A DNA stretch of 64,000 nt from Gramella sp. MT6 (lineage in GTDB: Bacteria; Bacteroidota; Bacteroidia; Flavobacteriales; Flavobacteriaceae): NCBI RefSeq assembly GCF_019357415.1, contig NZ_CP048410.1:1893001-1957000 (forward strand). The letters run 5' to 3'. The position numbers and the translations under genes were made by a program. The notes beneath the pieces are model-generated. The model was not told the origin of the DNA. It worked only from the letters and a program-made list of their open reading frames with translations, and ran no database searches. Each line of letters starts with the position of its first letter. The stretch's first letter is position 1. Shown piece by piece: positions 7,970 through 17,463 of this stretch.

Positions 7970-8178
7970 CTGGTTGGTTAGTTAATGAATAAGGTTGAAT
8001 TTATCACCTATGCGTTACTTACTCAATAACCAAAACTTTGAAAATTAAAGCTATAGCATTTTTTTTGAAATTCCTATATAACTTCAAAATTTGGTCGAAA
8101 AAAGGCTGAAAATGGAAGGTTTCTAGGGTTGAATTATATTATTTGAGAGAAATCTCGATTAAATGAACGGGTAGTGTT
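7970..8178. other. Gene-free stretch between convergent genes
   Basis: No frame of coding quality on either strand. The segment nearest the hairpin (about 7969-8040) is less AT-rich than the rest and, on the minus strand, runs directly into a strong terminator. That would fit a small RNA, but no clear promoter was found. Confidence 0.4.
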
Positions 8179-8763
8179 TCATTTTTGCAACTGAGAATTG
8201 ATCAATTTCTTGATATTTTTTTGTTTCACTGGTTCAAGAACAGTAATTCCATAATGAGTATGAAAGCTGTGTGAATACAAAAAGTCAAGTTGAATCTTGA
8301 ACCATTGTTTTTCATCTATATCAGGATTTATATGTTGTAGTTCCTTGTATAATTGATTAGAATAAATATCATAATCATCGGTCCCCAGATAAAACAGATC
8401 GGCATCTGCTACTATTTTGTCATAGATATTATAAGTTTTTTGTGGAATTCGTGTGGCATTGATCATTCCACAAATAGTTTTAATTTCAGCCTTTGAAAAA
8501 TTGAATTCCGGTAATTCTTTGGAGGCCAGATTGCAGCTTTTGGTTTCGTGATCTTTTCTCCCGATTAGAAACCCGGCATCATGGTACAAGGCAGCAACTT
8601 TTATCAACTCAATCTCCTTGTCTGAAAGTCCTTCATCTTTTGCCAGGAAAACCGCACGATCTATTACACGTTTAGTATGATCAGCACTATGATAATATAA
8701 ATAATAGGGAAGACCTTGCTCCAGCCGCGTGAAAAGACTATCAAAAATCTGAGTTTTTTCCAT
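8179..8763 (-). CDS. HD-domain phosphohydrolase
   Basis: About 194 residues. The metal-binding HD pattern is present: an upstream His in YYHSADHTKRV (about residues 25-29), the His-Asp pair in ALYHDAGFL (61-62), and a distal Asp in IVADADLFYLG. HD proteins of this size hydrolyse phosphomonoesters or (cyclic) nucleotides; the substrate is not evident. The ATG at 8763 is preferred over an upstream GTG at 8784. It stands alone, with about 225 non-coding bases upstream. Confidence 0.85.
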   Translation of the reverse strand: MEKTQIFDSLFTRLEQGLPYYLYYHSADHTKRVIDRAVFLAKDEGLSDKEIELIKVAALYHDAGFLIGRKDHETKSCNLASKELPEFNFSKAEIKTICGMINATRIPQKTYNIYDKIVADADLFYLGTDDYDIYSNQLYKELQHINPDIDEKQWFKIQLDFLYSHSFHTHYGITVLEPVKQKNIKKLINSQLQK

Positions 8764-8989
8764 GTTAAGTTCACTTCGTCTCACAATATGACCTACCCTT
8801 AATTAATACTATTTACGAAAATTAATGCAATTCAGTCCAATTTTACCTTTTAACTTTTCATGAAATTTCTAAAAAAGTGGATTTTAGATTTCAGATTATC
8901 AGTAAATTAACGAAAAAATTTAGTAATTAAATATAACGTTTTCCTTTGCAAATTGTTTAGGAAAGCTTATTAAAAAACAGGATTAAAGC

Positions 8990-9862
8990 TTATTTTACTG
9001 ATACTCGATCGAAATTCCAGGCGATCAAACGACTTTTTTTATTTCCCTGGCCCATTTCAATGGTCCTGAAATTAGCTTTTAATTTTTTCAATTGCTTGTA
9101 GATGTTTGGCAGGTTTTCCTTTTTAGAGACCAGACTGGTAAACCAACCTACCTGCGTTTTAAATAACGCACTTTCTCTGATCATTCTTTTTAGGAATAAA
9201 GCCTCTCCGCCGTTGCACCAAAGTTCATTCGCCTGTCCCCCAAAATTTAATTCTGAAGAATCTTTTATCCCAAGATTCTTTAATTTTCGGGCGGAAGCTT
9301 TACTGGCTTCTTTTTCAGAAGAATGAAATGGCGGATTGCACATGCTGAAATGATAAAATTCACCATCCTCTATCACTCCTTTAAAAATGCTTCCGCGATC
9401 TTCCTGAAGTTGGATTTCAATATTTTCTGAAAGATTTGGATTTGCCTGAATATTAGCTTTGGCTGCGTCTACAGAATTTTTTTCAATATCAGTTCCAATC
9501 ATTTTCCAACCATATATGCGGTTTGCCAGAATTGGATAGATCGCATTGGCTCCAACACCAATATCAATGCCTTTGATCTGGCCATCAATTTTTCCTTTGG
9601 AAAAAAGATCTGCCAGGTGATGAATATAATCTGCCCTGCCTGGAATCGGAGGACATAAATAGTTCTTTGGGATACTCCAGTTTTCGATCTGATAATGATG
9701 CTTCAGCAAGGCTCTGTTCAATTGCAAGACAGCTTCGGGAGTTGCAAAATCGATCGTAGTAGTTCCATATTTATTCACAAAGACATACTTTGAAAGTTCA
9801 GGATTAGAACTGACCAAATCCTCAAAATTGTAAGAATCCTTATGAATATTCTTCGGGTGCAT
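8990..9862 (-). CDS. rlmF: 23S rRNA (adenine-N6)-methyltransferase RlmF
   Basis: Methylates a single adenine of 23S rRNA (A1618 in E. coli numbering) with SAM. The 290-residue protein starts with the family's MHPKNIHKDSYNF block. It carries the SAM-binding motif GIDIGVGANAIYP (about residues 98-110) and the N6-adenine catalytic motif CNPPF (about 175-179). The length fits RlmF. It is divergent from the helicase gene at 9941 and may share a control region of about 80 bases; both act on the ribosome. Confidence 0.94.
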   Translation of the reverse strand: MHPKNIHKDSYNFEDLVSSNPELSKYVFVNKYGTTTIDFATPEAVLQLNRALLKHHYQIENWSIPKNYLCPPIPGRADYIHHLADLFSKGKIDGQIKGIDIGVGANAIYPILANRIYGWKMIGTDIEKNSVDAAKANIQANPNLSENIEIQLQEDRGSIFKGVIEDGEFYHFSMCNPPFHSSEKEASKASARKLKNLGIKDSSELNFGGQANELWCNGGEALFLKRMIRESALFKTQVGWFTSLVSKKENLPNIYKQLKKLKANFRTIEMGQGNKKSRLIAWNFDRVSVK

Positions 9863-9940
9863 TTTCTGAAATTAGAATGGCTTCAAAGGTAAAAGATTTC
9901 AAACTGAATAAACTCTACAATTTAGCTGTACTTTTGCGGC

Positions 9941-11251
9941 ATGGCCAATAACATTAAATCTGAGGAAGAAATTCTTAAAAAACTGAAGATAACCAGCTTG
10001 AATTCCATGCAAAAAGAAGCGGGTGAAGCGATAAGTTCTTCAAGCAATATCATTCTATTATCACCTACCGGAACAGGGAAAACGCTGGCAGTTTTACTGC
10101 CGCTTCTGGATGAACTGGATGCTGATGTTTCAAATGTGCAGGCAATGATCCTGGTGCCTTCCAGAGAATTAGCCATACAAATAGAGCAGGTTCTTAGGGA
10201 AATGGGAACCGGTTTTAAAGCAAATGCTGTTTATGGAGGTAGATCTTCGGCTAAAGATAAGATCGAATTAAAGCATGCTCCGGCAATTTTAATTGGAACT
10301 CCGGGAAGGCTGGCCGATCATTTAAGAAGGGAAACTTTTTCTTCGGAAGATATTAAAACGATTGTTCTGGATGAATTTGATAAATCACTGGAAATTGGTT
10401 TTAAGGAAGAAATGTCAGAGATTTTTGATCTTCTTCCAAATATTGAAAAGCGTATTCTAACCTCCGCAACCCAGAATGTTGAAATTCCGCGTTTTGTGGG
10501 AATGAAAGATGCTAAAAAGATCAATTATCTGTCTGAGGAAACTCCGCTTTTAAAGGTGAAAACGGTCAACTCTCCCGATAGAGATAAACTTGAAAGTCTC
10601 ATCGACCTGCTGGCTCATATTGGTAATCAGCCCGGCATCATATTTTGTAATTATAAAGACAGTATAGAGAGGGTAAGCGAATACTTAGCTGATAATAATA
10701 TTCCGCATGGAACTTTTCACGGTGGGATGGAGCAACAGGACCGGGAAAGAGCTTTAATAAAATTCAGGAATGGAACTCACAGGATCATCATCGCGACCGA
10801 TCTGGCTGCAAGAGGCATTGATATTCCGGAACTCAATTTTATAATTCATTATCAACTCCCGTTCAAGGAAGCTGAATTCACCCATAGAAATGGAAGGACA
10901 GCGAGAATGGACGCCAAAGGTACGGCTTACGTTCTGAAATGGGAGAAAGAGGATTTACCGGAATTCATCGAAGAGTCTTCCATTCAAAAACTGGAATCCA
11001 ATTCTATTGAAAAAGAAACCGAATGGAAAACTCTATTCATTTCCGGAGGTAGGAAGGACAAGATATCTAAAGGTGATATTGCCGGTTTATTTTTTAAACA
11101 GGGAAATCTCAACAAGGACGAACTGGGTACTATTGAATTAAAACAGGATTGTAGTTTTGTTTCGGTGGCTGCTTCAAAAGCAAAAAGCATTATTCAGTCA
11201 CTTGATAATTCCCGATTAAAAAAGAAAAAAGTCAGAATAAGACTCGTATAA
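9941..11251 (+). CDS. DEAD-box RNA helicase, DbpA-like
   Basis: A 436-residue ATP-dependent RNA helicase. Motifs in order: Q-motif region (NSMQKEAGEA), Walker A SPTGTGKT (41-48), PSREL, GTPGR, a DEFD variant of the DEAD box (144-147), SAT (175-177), and ATDLAARGIDIP with HRNGRTAR in the second RecA lobe. The C-terminal ~75 residues (TLFISGGRKDKISKGDIAG onward) match the DbpA RNA-binding domain, which in E. coli DbpA recognises 23S rRNA hairpin 92. A role in 50S assembly is therefore likely, consistent with the divergent rlmF. Confidence 0.92.
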   Translation: MANNIKSEEEILKKLKITSLNSMQKEAGEAISSSSNIILLSPTGTGKTLAVLLPLLDELDADVSNVQAMILVPSRELAIQIEQVLREMGTGFKANAVYGGRSSAKDKIELKHAPAILIGTPGRLADHLRRETFSSEDIKTIVLDEFDKSLEIGFKEEMSEIFDLLPNIEKRILTSATQNVEIPRFVGMKDAKKINYLSEETPLLKVKTVNSPDRDKLESLIDLLAHIGNQPGIIFCNYKDSIERVSEYLADNNIPHGTFHGGMEQQDRERALIKFRNGTHRIIIATDLAARGIDIPELNFIIHYQLPFKEAEFTHRNGRTARMDAKGTAYVLKWEKEDLPEFIEESSIQKLESNSIEKETEWKTLFISGGRKDKISKGDIAGLFFKQGNLNKDELGTIELKQDCSFVSVAASKAKSIIQSLDNSRLKKKKVRIRLV

Positions 11252-11256
11252 AGAGA

Positions 11257-12768
11257 TCACATTATCCTGGAAAGAACTTCCAGGGCATTTCCTGTCATGA
11301 TCCTTTCAACAATTTTTTCAGGTTCTATTTTTCGGTTTCTTTCCTGTTTCAAAGGACAGGGCAGTTTTATTTCTTTTACATAATTGTAGGCATGCATCAA
11401 TAAATAATCATCCAGATAATCTATTTGTTCTGCAGTCCAGTAGCCATCGATAGGATCAATAATTCCATCAAAATCGGTTCCTAGTGATTGAATTCCCCAG
11501 GCAAACTGACCATCGGAATCTAAAACTTCGGCGATATGGCTGATCTGATTCCAGACTAATTTAGACCACGAATACAAAGTATTTCGTTTGCTCATAATAG
11601 CCTTGGTGTCTCTAAGAATGGATTTAGAACCTATTCTTCTTTCATCCAACTGTATTCCAAACAGACCATTCGAATTTCCAATTCGTATAATTTCATCATC
11701 AAAGAAATTGATATCCTCCGTATTGAAAATGTTCTCCTGAGAGATCTTGGTCTCATGAGTTCCGCCAGGTTTAGATAGACCGGTGACGCATCCATGGCTT
11801 GCAATAATTGGAATATTCTTATCCGGGTAATTTTCGAGTAATTTAAAATAATCGAGCCTTGACTTTCGGCTCATATGTTTGATGTCGATAATGATTGGTT
11901 TAACTGAATTCCCTTCGGAATCATTCATATCTTTCAACATCGCATCGATTGCTTTTTCTCCGGCTTTTGTAACTCCTAGATTCAAACCATTCTCCTGATC
12001 TACTACACATTTTACCAATCCGCCGAGACTGGGTGCATGACCACATAGGCCGTTCCAAAAATGATGAGCCAGGGTAATAAATACAGGTCTAATCAATTTG
12101 TTTTCCTCTAACCTAAGCTCGGTAATTCTCTTCAGCATTTTATCCAGGTTCTGTTTGGAAACTCCATCTGGGAATTTATCTGCCGCCTCATTGCTGTCCA
12201 TCACCTGATCGAAAATATGAGCTCCTTCAATAGTCGGAATAAAAATGATAGCATCAGTCGCCAATCTTTCCTGCCTGTCCAGGAGTTCGATTTCGGCATA
12301 AGAATTCGTAAGAAAATAGGTTGTTTTCTTTCCATCTACTGTAATTGGATTTCCGCTTTCCTGTTTCAGGAATTTCACTTCCAGTTTGAAATCTTCCCAG
12401 TAACTCTTTAAACTTTGCAGATGATCAATTCTGGATTGACCGAATTCGGTCGCTAATTTGGTAAGAAGGTCAGAAGGAAGTCCAGTTCCTAATTTATTAT
12501 CAAAAAAACCTTTCTCCTGCGGATAGAATGAAAGACAAACCACCGCAACACGTCCGCGACGTAAACTTGTCCCATCACTTTGCACGAAATTGGTAAGGGT
12601 GGCAATGTAGTTCTTGATCTTATCAAAAAGACTGGGAGAATCATGGAACCAGATAGAATGTGCATGTCTCGGGTTTCTGGATTGAATACCGGGATTTTTC
12701 TTGAATGACCTGGCAAATGGCTTTATCGAGGGATGACAATGTATGTCTACAAAAAAATGTGATTTCAT
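11257..12768 (-). CDS. Membrane dipeptidase (M19)-like metallohydrolase
   Basis: A 503-residue amidohydrolase-superfamily enzyme without a signal peptide. Metal-ligand motifs match the M19 renal-dipeptidase layout: VDIHCHPS at residues 7-14, the bridging Glu in IEGAH (181), His residues in LAHHFWNGLCGHAPSLGG (235-236), DIKHMSR (295-301), and IASHGC (His325). It is longer than typical M19 enzymes (about 350-420) because of an insertion at about residues 80-175. Substrate unknown; relatives cleave dipeptides or related amides. It lies 49 bases downstream of the patatin-like gene on the same strand, suggesting co-expression. Confidence 0.8.
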   Translation of the reverse strand: MKSHFFVDIHCHPSIKPFARSFKKNPGIQSRNPRHAHSIWFHDSPSLFDKIKNYIATLTNFVQSDGTSLRRGRVAVVCLSFYPQEKGFFDNKLGTGLPSDLLTKLATEFGQSRIDHLQSLKSYWEDFKLEVKFLKQESGNPITVDGKKTTYFLTNSYAEIELLDRQERLATDAIIFIPTIEGAHIFDQVMDSNEAADKFPDGVSKQNLDKMLKRITELRLEENKLIRPVFITLAHHFWNGLCGHAPSLGGLVKCVVDQENGLNLGVTKAGEKAIDAMLKDMNDSEGNSVKPIIIDIKHMSRKSRLDYFKLLENYPDKNIPIIASHGCVTGLSKPGGTHETKISQENIFNTEDINFFDDEIIRIGNSNGLFGIQLDERRIGSKSILRDTKAIMSKRNTLYSWSKLVWNQISHIAEVLDSDGQFAWGIQSLGTDFDGIIDPIDGYWTAEQIDYLDDYLLMHAYNYVKEIKLPCPLKQERNRKIEPEKIVERIMTGNALEVLSRIM

Positions 12769-12817
12769 AGTCAGTGGTTTTATCGATTAATTTTTAATTC
12801 CCCTTTGATTGAAAATA

Positions 12818-13855
12818 CTACTTGTTTTCGATCAGTTTATCTATTATCCTCGATAGAACTTTTTTATTTTCCGCAATGGTTAAAAGTCCGTCTCTATGCA
12901 ATCCACTTATATTTCTGGAAGTCGCATTATCTATAGAATTATCGGCATTAACCAGGTTCGGCTGGATGCGATGATAATCTGGCTGGTCTTTCTTCTCTAA
13001 TGTTTCATATATTTTTCTAAGCTGATAGTCCACCGTTTCCGAGTTTCCACTCATCATCATATCGATCAATGGCTTTACCCATTGAAAGACTCCTGCATCT
13101 TTGAAATCCTTGTAATAATAAGGTTCTTTAACATCCCCAGAACCTATGCTTACAATGATCATGTCTTTGGCAGTTGGTTTGTTTGGTTTTGAAGATTTCC
13201 CAGCCATTTTTTTAAAATCAATTTTCCTTGCTTCAGCATAGGCACAAAGAGCTGGATTATTAGCGAAAATTCCGCCATCTATCAAGGCGTGTGAATTGCC
13301 GTCCATAGATTTAATTTGCGTAGGTTCGAAGTAGGTTGGTGCCGCAGAGGTTGCCCTGGCGACTTCTCTCATATAATAATTTCTTCCTTCCTCTTTAGCT
13401 TCAATACTGGTGAAGAAAAAAGCTTTCCGGTTACGAATATCATAACTGGGAATAAGGCAGGGTTTTAAACTCTGGTTTAAAAGAGTTTCAGATAAATAGG
13501 TTTTAAGTAATTTCTCCAGAGGTTTTTCGGGATATTTTTCATCAATAATTCCATTTAGGTTTCTGATCTTTTCCAGAATTGATACTTTAAAGATCTCATC
13601 ACCTCTCTCCTTAAATAGATCCAAAGCTTCCCTGGCCGAATATTTCGACTTTCCATTGTCATCGGGACATAAATACAGCAGGGATAGGATCCCACCGGAG
13701 CTTGTACCGGCAATAAAATCAAAATACTCCGCAATGGAAGCATTTGAATTTCCACTTTTCTCTTTTAGTTTATCTTCAATATATGATAGAATGGTTGCAG
13801 GAATTATCCCACGTATCCCTCCGCCATCAAGAGATAAAATGCGGACTTTAGACAT
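12818..13855 (-). CDS. Patatin-like phospholipase
   Basis: A 345-residue acyl hydrolase with a Ser-Asp dyad. The oxyanion Gly-rich loop SLDGGGIRG lies at residues 8-16, the nucleophile elbow GTSSG has Ser52, and the catalytic Asp is in DGGIFANNP at about residue 193. No signal peptide, so it acts in the cytosol, probably at the membrane inner face on phospholipids. The DGGGIRG class includes CBASS effectors (CapV) and plant-type patatins, but no cyclic-nucleotide synthase gene is nearby. Likely co-transcribed with the M19-like gene. Confidence 0.9.
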   Translation of the reverse strand: MSKVRILSLDGGGIRGIIPATILSYIEDKLKEKSGNSNASIAEYFDFIAGTSSGGILSLLYLCPDDNGKSKYSAREALDLFKERGDEIFKVSILEKIRNLNGIIDEKYPEKPLEKLLKTYLSETLLNQSLKPCLIPSYDIRNRKAFFFTSIEAKEEGRNYYMREVARATSAAPTYFEPTQIKSMDGNSHALIDGGIFANNPALCAYAEARKIDFKKMAGKSSKPNKPTAKDMIIVSIGSGDVKEPYYYKDFKDAGVFQWVKPLIDMMMSGNSETVDYQLRKIYETLEKKDQPDYHRIQPNLVNADNSIDNATSRNISGLHRDGLLTIAENKKVLSRIIDKLIENK

Positions 13856-13956
13856 GATGTTTGATTGAGTTAATATTCTAAATTTAAGAATAAAAACCCA
13901 TTAAAATGAATAAACAATTGATAATGAGTTGTTTAAAATTTAAAACCTCATCGCTT

Positions 13957-15384
13957 TTATCCAAACCAGGTTTCGGTTTCTATCTCTTCGCTGACCTCCA
14001 TCGTACTAAGTGGAATTTTAGTAAGATTCTTTTTTGTATTCAGGTATCGGTTTACGATTCGGTCAGCATAACTTGAAGTTTTGGATGGAATTAAATAATT
14101 TCTGAAATCTTCCGGATGCCTCAATTCTTCAGAACTATCTATATACCCGAAGCCGGCATACCTTCCTTTATTAAGGTAAACGAATGATTTTTCATTTTTG
14201 TTTCGGCCTTTTTCCACCAGTAAACAGGAATCTTCATACCGTCCAATGAACTCTACAGCCTTTTCAACCCGACTATTATATTCATCTATACTGATTTCGT
14301 TTGAACAAACTCCGCTGCAGGTAGATATCTTGTAATGATCACAAACCTTTACTCCGGCCTGTAATCCGCAGTATTTGGGACAAAGTTCGAATTCTACGCA
14401 CAGATATTCTAAAAATTTGATCGCTTCCTCGCGGGTATAGAATTTTATCCAGCTTACCGGTGCGATCTTATTCTTATGCAAAGCAAATTGCTCGATCCCT
14501 TTCTGGTTGTGGTAGGAAGTAAGTGTATAAGGTTTGCTTACTTTTTTTTGAGCCTTATTGTATTTTGGGTAATATTTCAGGATGAGCTCAGACTCCCTTA
14601 GCAATGCGAGCAATTCATTTCCGGTTAGCTCATAATCGATGCTATAAGTCTCCTGCATCAATTTATATTTTCGGTTAGACCTTTCCTGAAAATGAGATTT
14701 TATCCTGCTCTTGATATTCTTCGCTTTACCAATGTAGAGAGGTCGGCCGTCTTTATCTTTAAAAAAATAAACCCCGGTGGTAGTTGGGAGTTTTTCAAAA
14801 TCTGAACTTTTGAAATTTGGCGGTAAATATGAAGCAGCAGTTTTTTGATTAAGTAACTGATTGATCGTTTCAAATTCAGGATCCAGGGACATGCATCTTT
14901 GAAAAAGCGTTACGGTAGCATCGCAATCTCCCTTTGCCCGGTGCCTGTCTATGTGCGGAATGTTTATAGAAGTGCAAATATTACCGAGGCTATAGGAAAA
15001 TAAGCCTGGGATCAGTTTTTTGGTAAGTCTTACCGTGCAGATTCTTTTCCGCTTAAAATCCCTGCCAATATTCGCAAATTCTGCTTTAACGATGTTATAA
15101 TCAAAATTCACATTGTGGGCCACGAAGACACAGTCTTTAGTGATCTTTTCAATTTCCTCTGCGATCTCAGAAAATTGAGGTGCACTGCTCACCATTTCGT
15201 CATTAATTCCCGTTAGGCTCTCTATATAAAGTGGAATAGCCTGACTGGGGTTTACCAAAGACGAATATTCATCGATGACTTTTCCGTCCTGCACTACGAT
15301 CACACAGATCTCGGTGATCCTGTTCCCTTTAATTCCGTTGCCGGTCGTTTCAATATCAGTAATAGCAAACTTGACATCTTTCAT
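13957..15384 (-). CDS. DEDDh exonuclease fused to a GIY-YIG nuclease domain
   Basis: A 475-residue two-nuclease fusion. Residues about 1-170 are a DnaQ/PolC-epsilon type 3'-5' exonuclease: Asp10 and Glu12 in ITDIETTGNG, VAHNVNFDY, and HRAKGDCDAT. Residues about 195-290 are a UvrC-type GIY-YIG endonuclease: GVYFFKDKDGRPLYIGKAKN. The C-terminal part has a Cys-rich stretch (CPKYCGLQAGVKVC, CSGVCS). The arrangement resembles UvrC-like/Cho repair nucleases fused to an epsilon-like domain, known in several phyla; a DNA-repair or end-processing role is inferred. Monocistronic. Confidence 0.87.
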   Translation of the reverse strand: MKDVKFAITDIETTGNGIKGNRITEICVIVVQDGKVIDEYSSLVNPSQAIPLYIESLTGINDEMVSSAPQFSEIAEEIEKITKDCVFVAHNVNFDYNIVKAEFANIGRDFKRKRICTVRLTKKLIPGLFSYSLGNICTSINIPHIDRHRAKGDCDATVTLFQRCMSLDPEFETINQLLNQKTAASYLPPNFKSSDFEKLPTTTGVYFFKDKDGRPLYIGKAKNIKSRIKSHFQERSNRKYKLMQETYSIDYELTGNELLALLRESELILKYYPKYNKAQKKVSKPYTLTSYHNQKGIEQFALHKNKIAPVSWIKFYTREEAIKFLEYLCVEFELCPKYCGLQAGVKVCDHYKISTCSGVCSNEISIDEYNSRVEKAVEFIGRYEDSCLLVEKGRNKNEKSFVYLNKGRYAGFGYIDSSEELRHPEDFRNYLIPSKTSSYADRIVNRYLNTKKNLTKIPLSTMEVSEEIETETWFG

Positions 15385-15493
15385 GGCGGAAAATTACTGC
15401 ATAAATGGAAAATATCCAAATGATAGGAAAAAATCCAATTTCAGTATTTAATTACATCTAGATGGTCGTTATAATTCCCGAAAACTTGCGATT

Positions 15494-15523
15494 AAAAAGG
15501 GCTTGAGCATTCAAGCCCTTTTT
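15494..15523 (-). terminator. Terminator of the vWA-domain gene
   Basis: A 13-bp perfect stem (15494-15506 with 15511-15523) with a 4-base loop, flanked by A/T runs; it can act in both directions and lies 15 bases after the stop codon. Confidence 0.9.
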
Positions 15524-15538
15524 AAAATAACTGTAATA

Positions 15539-17338
15539 TTATTTTTCGGTAATATGGTCCATACTACCATAGCTTTTAACCAGTCTTATGAATTCTGCAC
15601 GGTAACCTTCCTTATCATTACCTCTCCCTTTTTCAGCAAGTTTGAGTACCAAAGGAATTTCTTTACCATTTGAGTATTCAGATTGTCTTAGGTTCATTCC
15701 GAAAAGGGCCAGGGCTGAAATGAAATTGAAATCTTCGGAAAGTTCTTTTTCAGAAGAAGTAGTAACAACCTCTTCAATTAATTTACTCTTTTCACCTTCA
15801 GGATCTTTATACCTGAATTTTACCGTTAGCAATTCTCCCGAATTCTTTGCTGTAGGAACCTGTTTGGAATATTTGTAATCATCAATATCTTTCAAAAACT
15901 TGCTTTTTACTCCGGCAGGAATTATTTCGTATACAGCAGTTACATTATGGCCGCTTCCTAATTCTCCAGCATCTTTTTTATCATCATTGAAATCTTCATC
16001 ATTCAAAAGCCTGTTTTCGTATCCTATCAATCTAAAGGCTTCCACATTTTCAGGATTGAATTCCACCTGGATCTTCACATCCTTCGCGATAGTATATAGG
16101 GTTCCGCCAAATTCGGTTCCCAATATTCTCTGTGCTTCCTGCATAGAATCGATATATGCGTGATTTCCATTTCCGGCCTGGGCCAGAGTTTCCAGTTTGG
16201 AATCTTTATAATTTCCCATTCCGAAACCAAGGGCAGTTAAGAACACTCCAGATTCCCTTTTTTCTTCAATCAGATCTTTCATGGCGTTATCGCTATTCAG
16301 CCCAACATTGAAGTCACCATCGGTGGCCAGAATCACCCTGTTATTTCCACCTTTGATGAAATTTTCTGAAGCAATTTTATATGCCAGTTCGATTCCCTCA
16401 CCACCGGCAGTAGAACCTCCCGCAGAAAGTTGGCCAAGTGCCTCTTCGATCTTGATCTTCTGGTCACCCGATGTTGGTTCCAGCACTACACCGGCAGCAC
16501 CTGCATAAACAACGATAGAAACTTTATCCTGTTCTCTCAATTGCTGAGTAAGAAGTTTAAAAGCAGACTTCAACAGCGGTAATTTATTTTGTTGATTCAT
16601 AGATCCGGAAACATCCAGCAGAAATACAAGATTTGAAGCCGGTACATTTGCCATGGGGATCTTCTTTCCCTGAATGCCAATTTTTACCAGTTTTGTATCA
16701 CTATTCCATGGCGTTTGGGCGTATTCTGTCTGGATTGAAAAAGGATGTTCTCCTTTTGGCTGTTTATAATCGTAATTAAAGTAATTGATCATTTCTTCGA
16801 TCTTGACAGCATCCTTTGGGATTTCAATACCATTGTTGATCATTCTTCTAATATTGCTATAACCAGCCTTGTCAACATCAATAGAAAAAGTAGAAAGGGG
16901 AGAGGCTTTCACCAGTTTAAATGTATTCTCTTCGATCTCTTTATAAGATTCATTTGCAGTAATTGGGCTCTGAGGACTCGCAACTCCTCGTAATCTAAGC
17001 CCGGGAGAATAACCGCTGACTGCGATACTCTCATTTACCATTATCACTTCATCCAAAGTGCTGGAATCTGCTTCCATAACGACATTTATCTCAGTCTTCT
17101 TCTCTACTTTTATTTTTTTTGTTTTGAAACCTATAAAGCTGAAAATAAGAATATCGCCTTCTTCGGCTTCTATGGAATATTTACCATCCATATCTGTAGT
17201 TGTTCCAGTCGATGTTCCCTTAATTATAACATTTACACCGGGAAGGGCTAGATTGTCGGTATCGGTAACTTTACCGGTAATAGTTTTTGCCTGTACATTG
17301 AGGCAAATTGCGAAAATTAAAAAGTAAAATAATCTCAT
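15539..17338 (-). CDS. vWA-domain protein with CarboxypepD-regulatory-like domain (YfbK type)
   Basis: A 599-residue secreted protein. Signal peptide about residues 1-17. Residues about 18-95 form a CarboxypepD_reg-like beta-sandwich (ITGKVTDTDNLALPGVNVIIKGT), a Bacteroidota hallmark. Then comes the vWF_A N-terminal domain, a von Willebrand A domain with the MIDAS motif DVSGSMNQ and ATDGDFNVG, and a C-terminal DUF3520-like region (YENRLLNDEDF). It binds a divalent cation and probably mediates protein interaction at the cell surface or periplasm. Relatives are often called YfbK; the exact role is unknown. Confidence 0.9.
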   Translation of the reverse strand: MRLFYFLIFAICLNVQAKTITGKVTDTDNLALPGVNVIIKGTSTGTTTDMDGKYSIEAEEGDILIFSFIGFKTKKIKVEKKTEINVVMEADSSTLDEVIMVNESIAVSGYSPGLRLRGVASPQSPITANESYKEIEENTFKLVKASPLSTFSIDVDKAGYSNIRRMINNGIEIPKDAVKIEEMINYFNYDYKQPKGEHPFSIQTEYAQTPWNSDTKLVKIGIQGKKIPMANVPASNLVFLLDVSGSMNQQNKLPLLKSAFKLLTQQLREQDKVSIVVYAGAAGVVLEPTSGDQKIKIEEALGQLSAGGSTAGGEGIELAYKIASENFIKGGNNRVILATDGDFNVGLNSDNAMKDLIEEKRESGVFLTALGFGMGNYKDSKLETLAQAGNGNHAYIDSMQEAQRILGTEFGGTLYTIAKDVKIQVEFNPENVEAFRLIGYENRLLNDEDFNDDKKDAGELGSGHNVTAVYEIIPAGVKSKFLKDIDDYKYSKQVPTAKNSGELLTVKFRYKDPEGEKSKLIEEVVTTSSEKELSEDFNFISALALFGMNLRQSEYSNGKEIPLVLKLAEKGRGNDKEGYRAEFIRLVKSYGSMDHITEK

Positions 17339-17463
17339 AATAGTTTAATTGAGATCAGAAGGTAGGGCGACTGAAAGTTAGTATTGTAATTTCAGACTCA
17401 AATTTCAGGCCGAAAAAGGAATAGCGTAGAATTTCAGGTCTTTATCTCTGGAAATTAAACTAA

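Noticed and set aside
12818..13855. Patatin-like protein as a CBASS effector
   Set aside because: The DGGGIRG motif fits, but no cyclic-nucleotide synthase (CD-NTase), Cap2/Cap3 or other CBASS gene is nearby; neighbours are an M19-like hydrolase and a repair nuclease.
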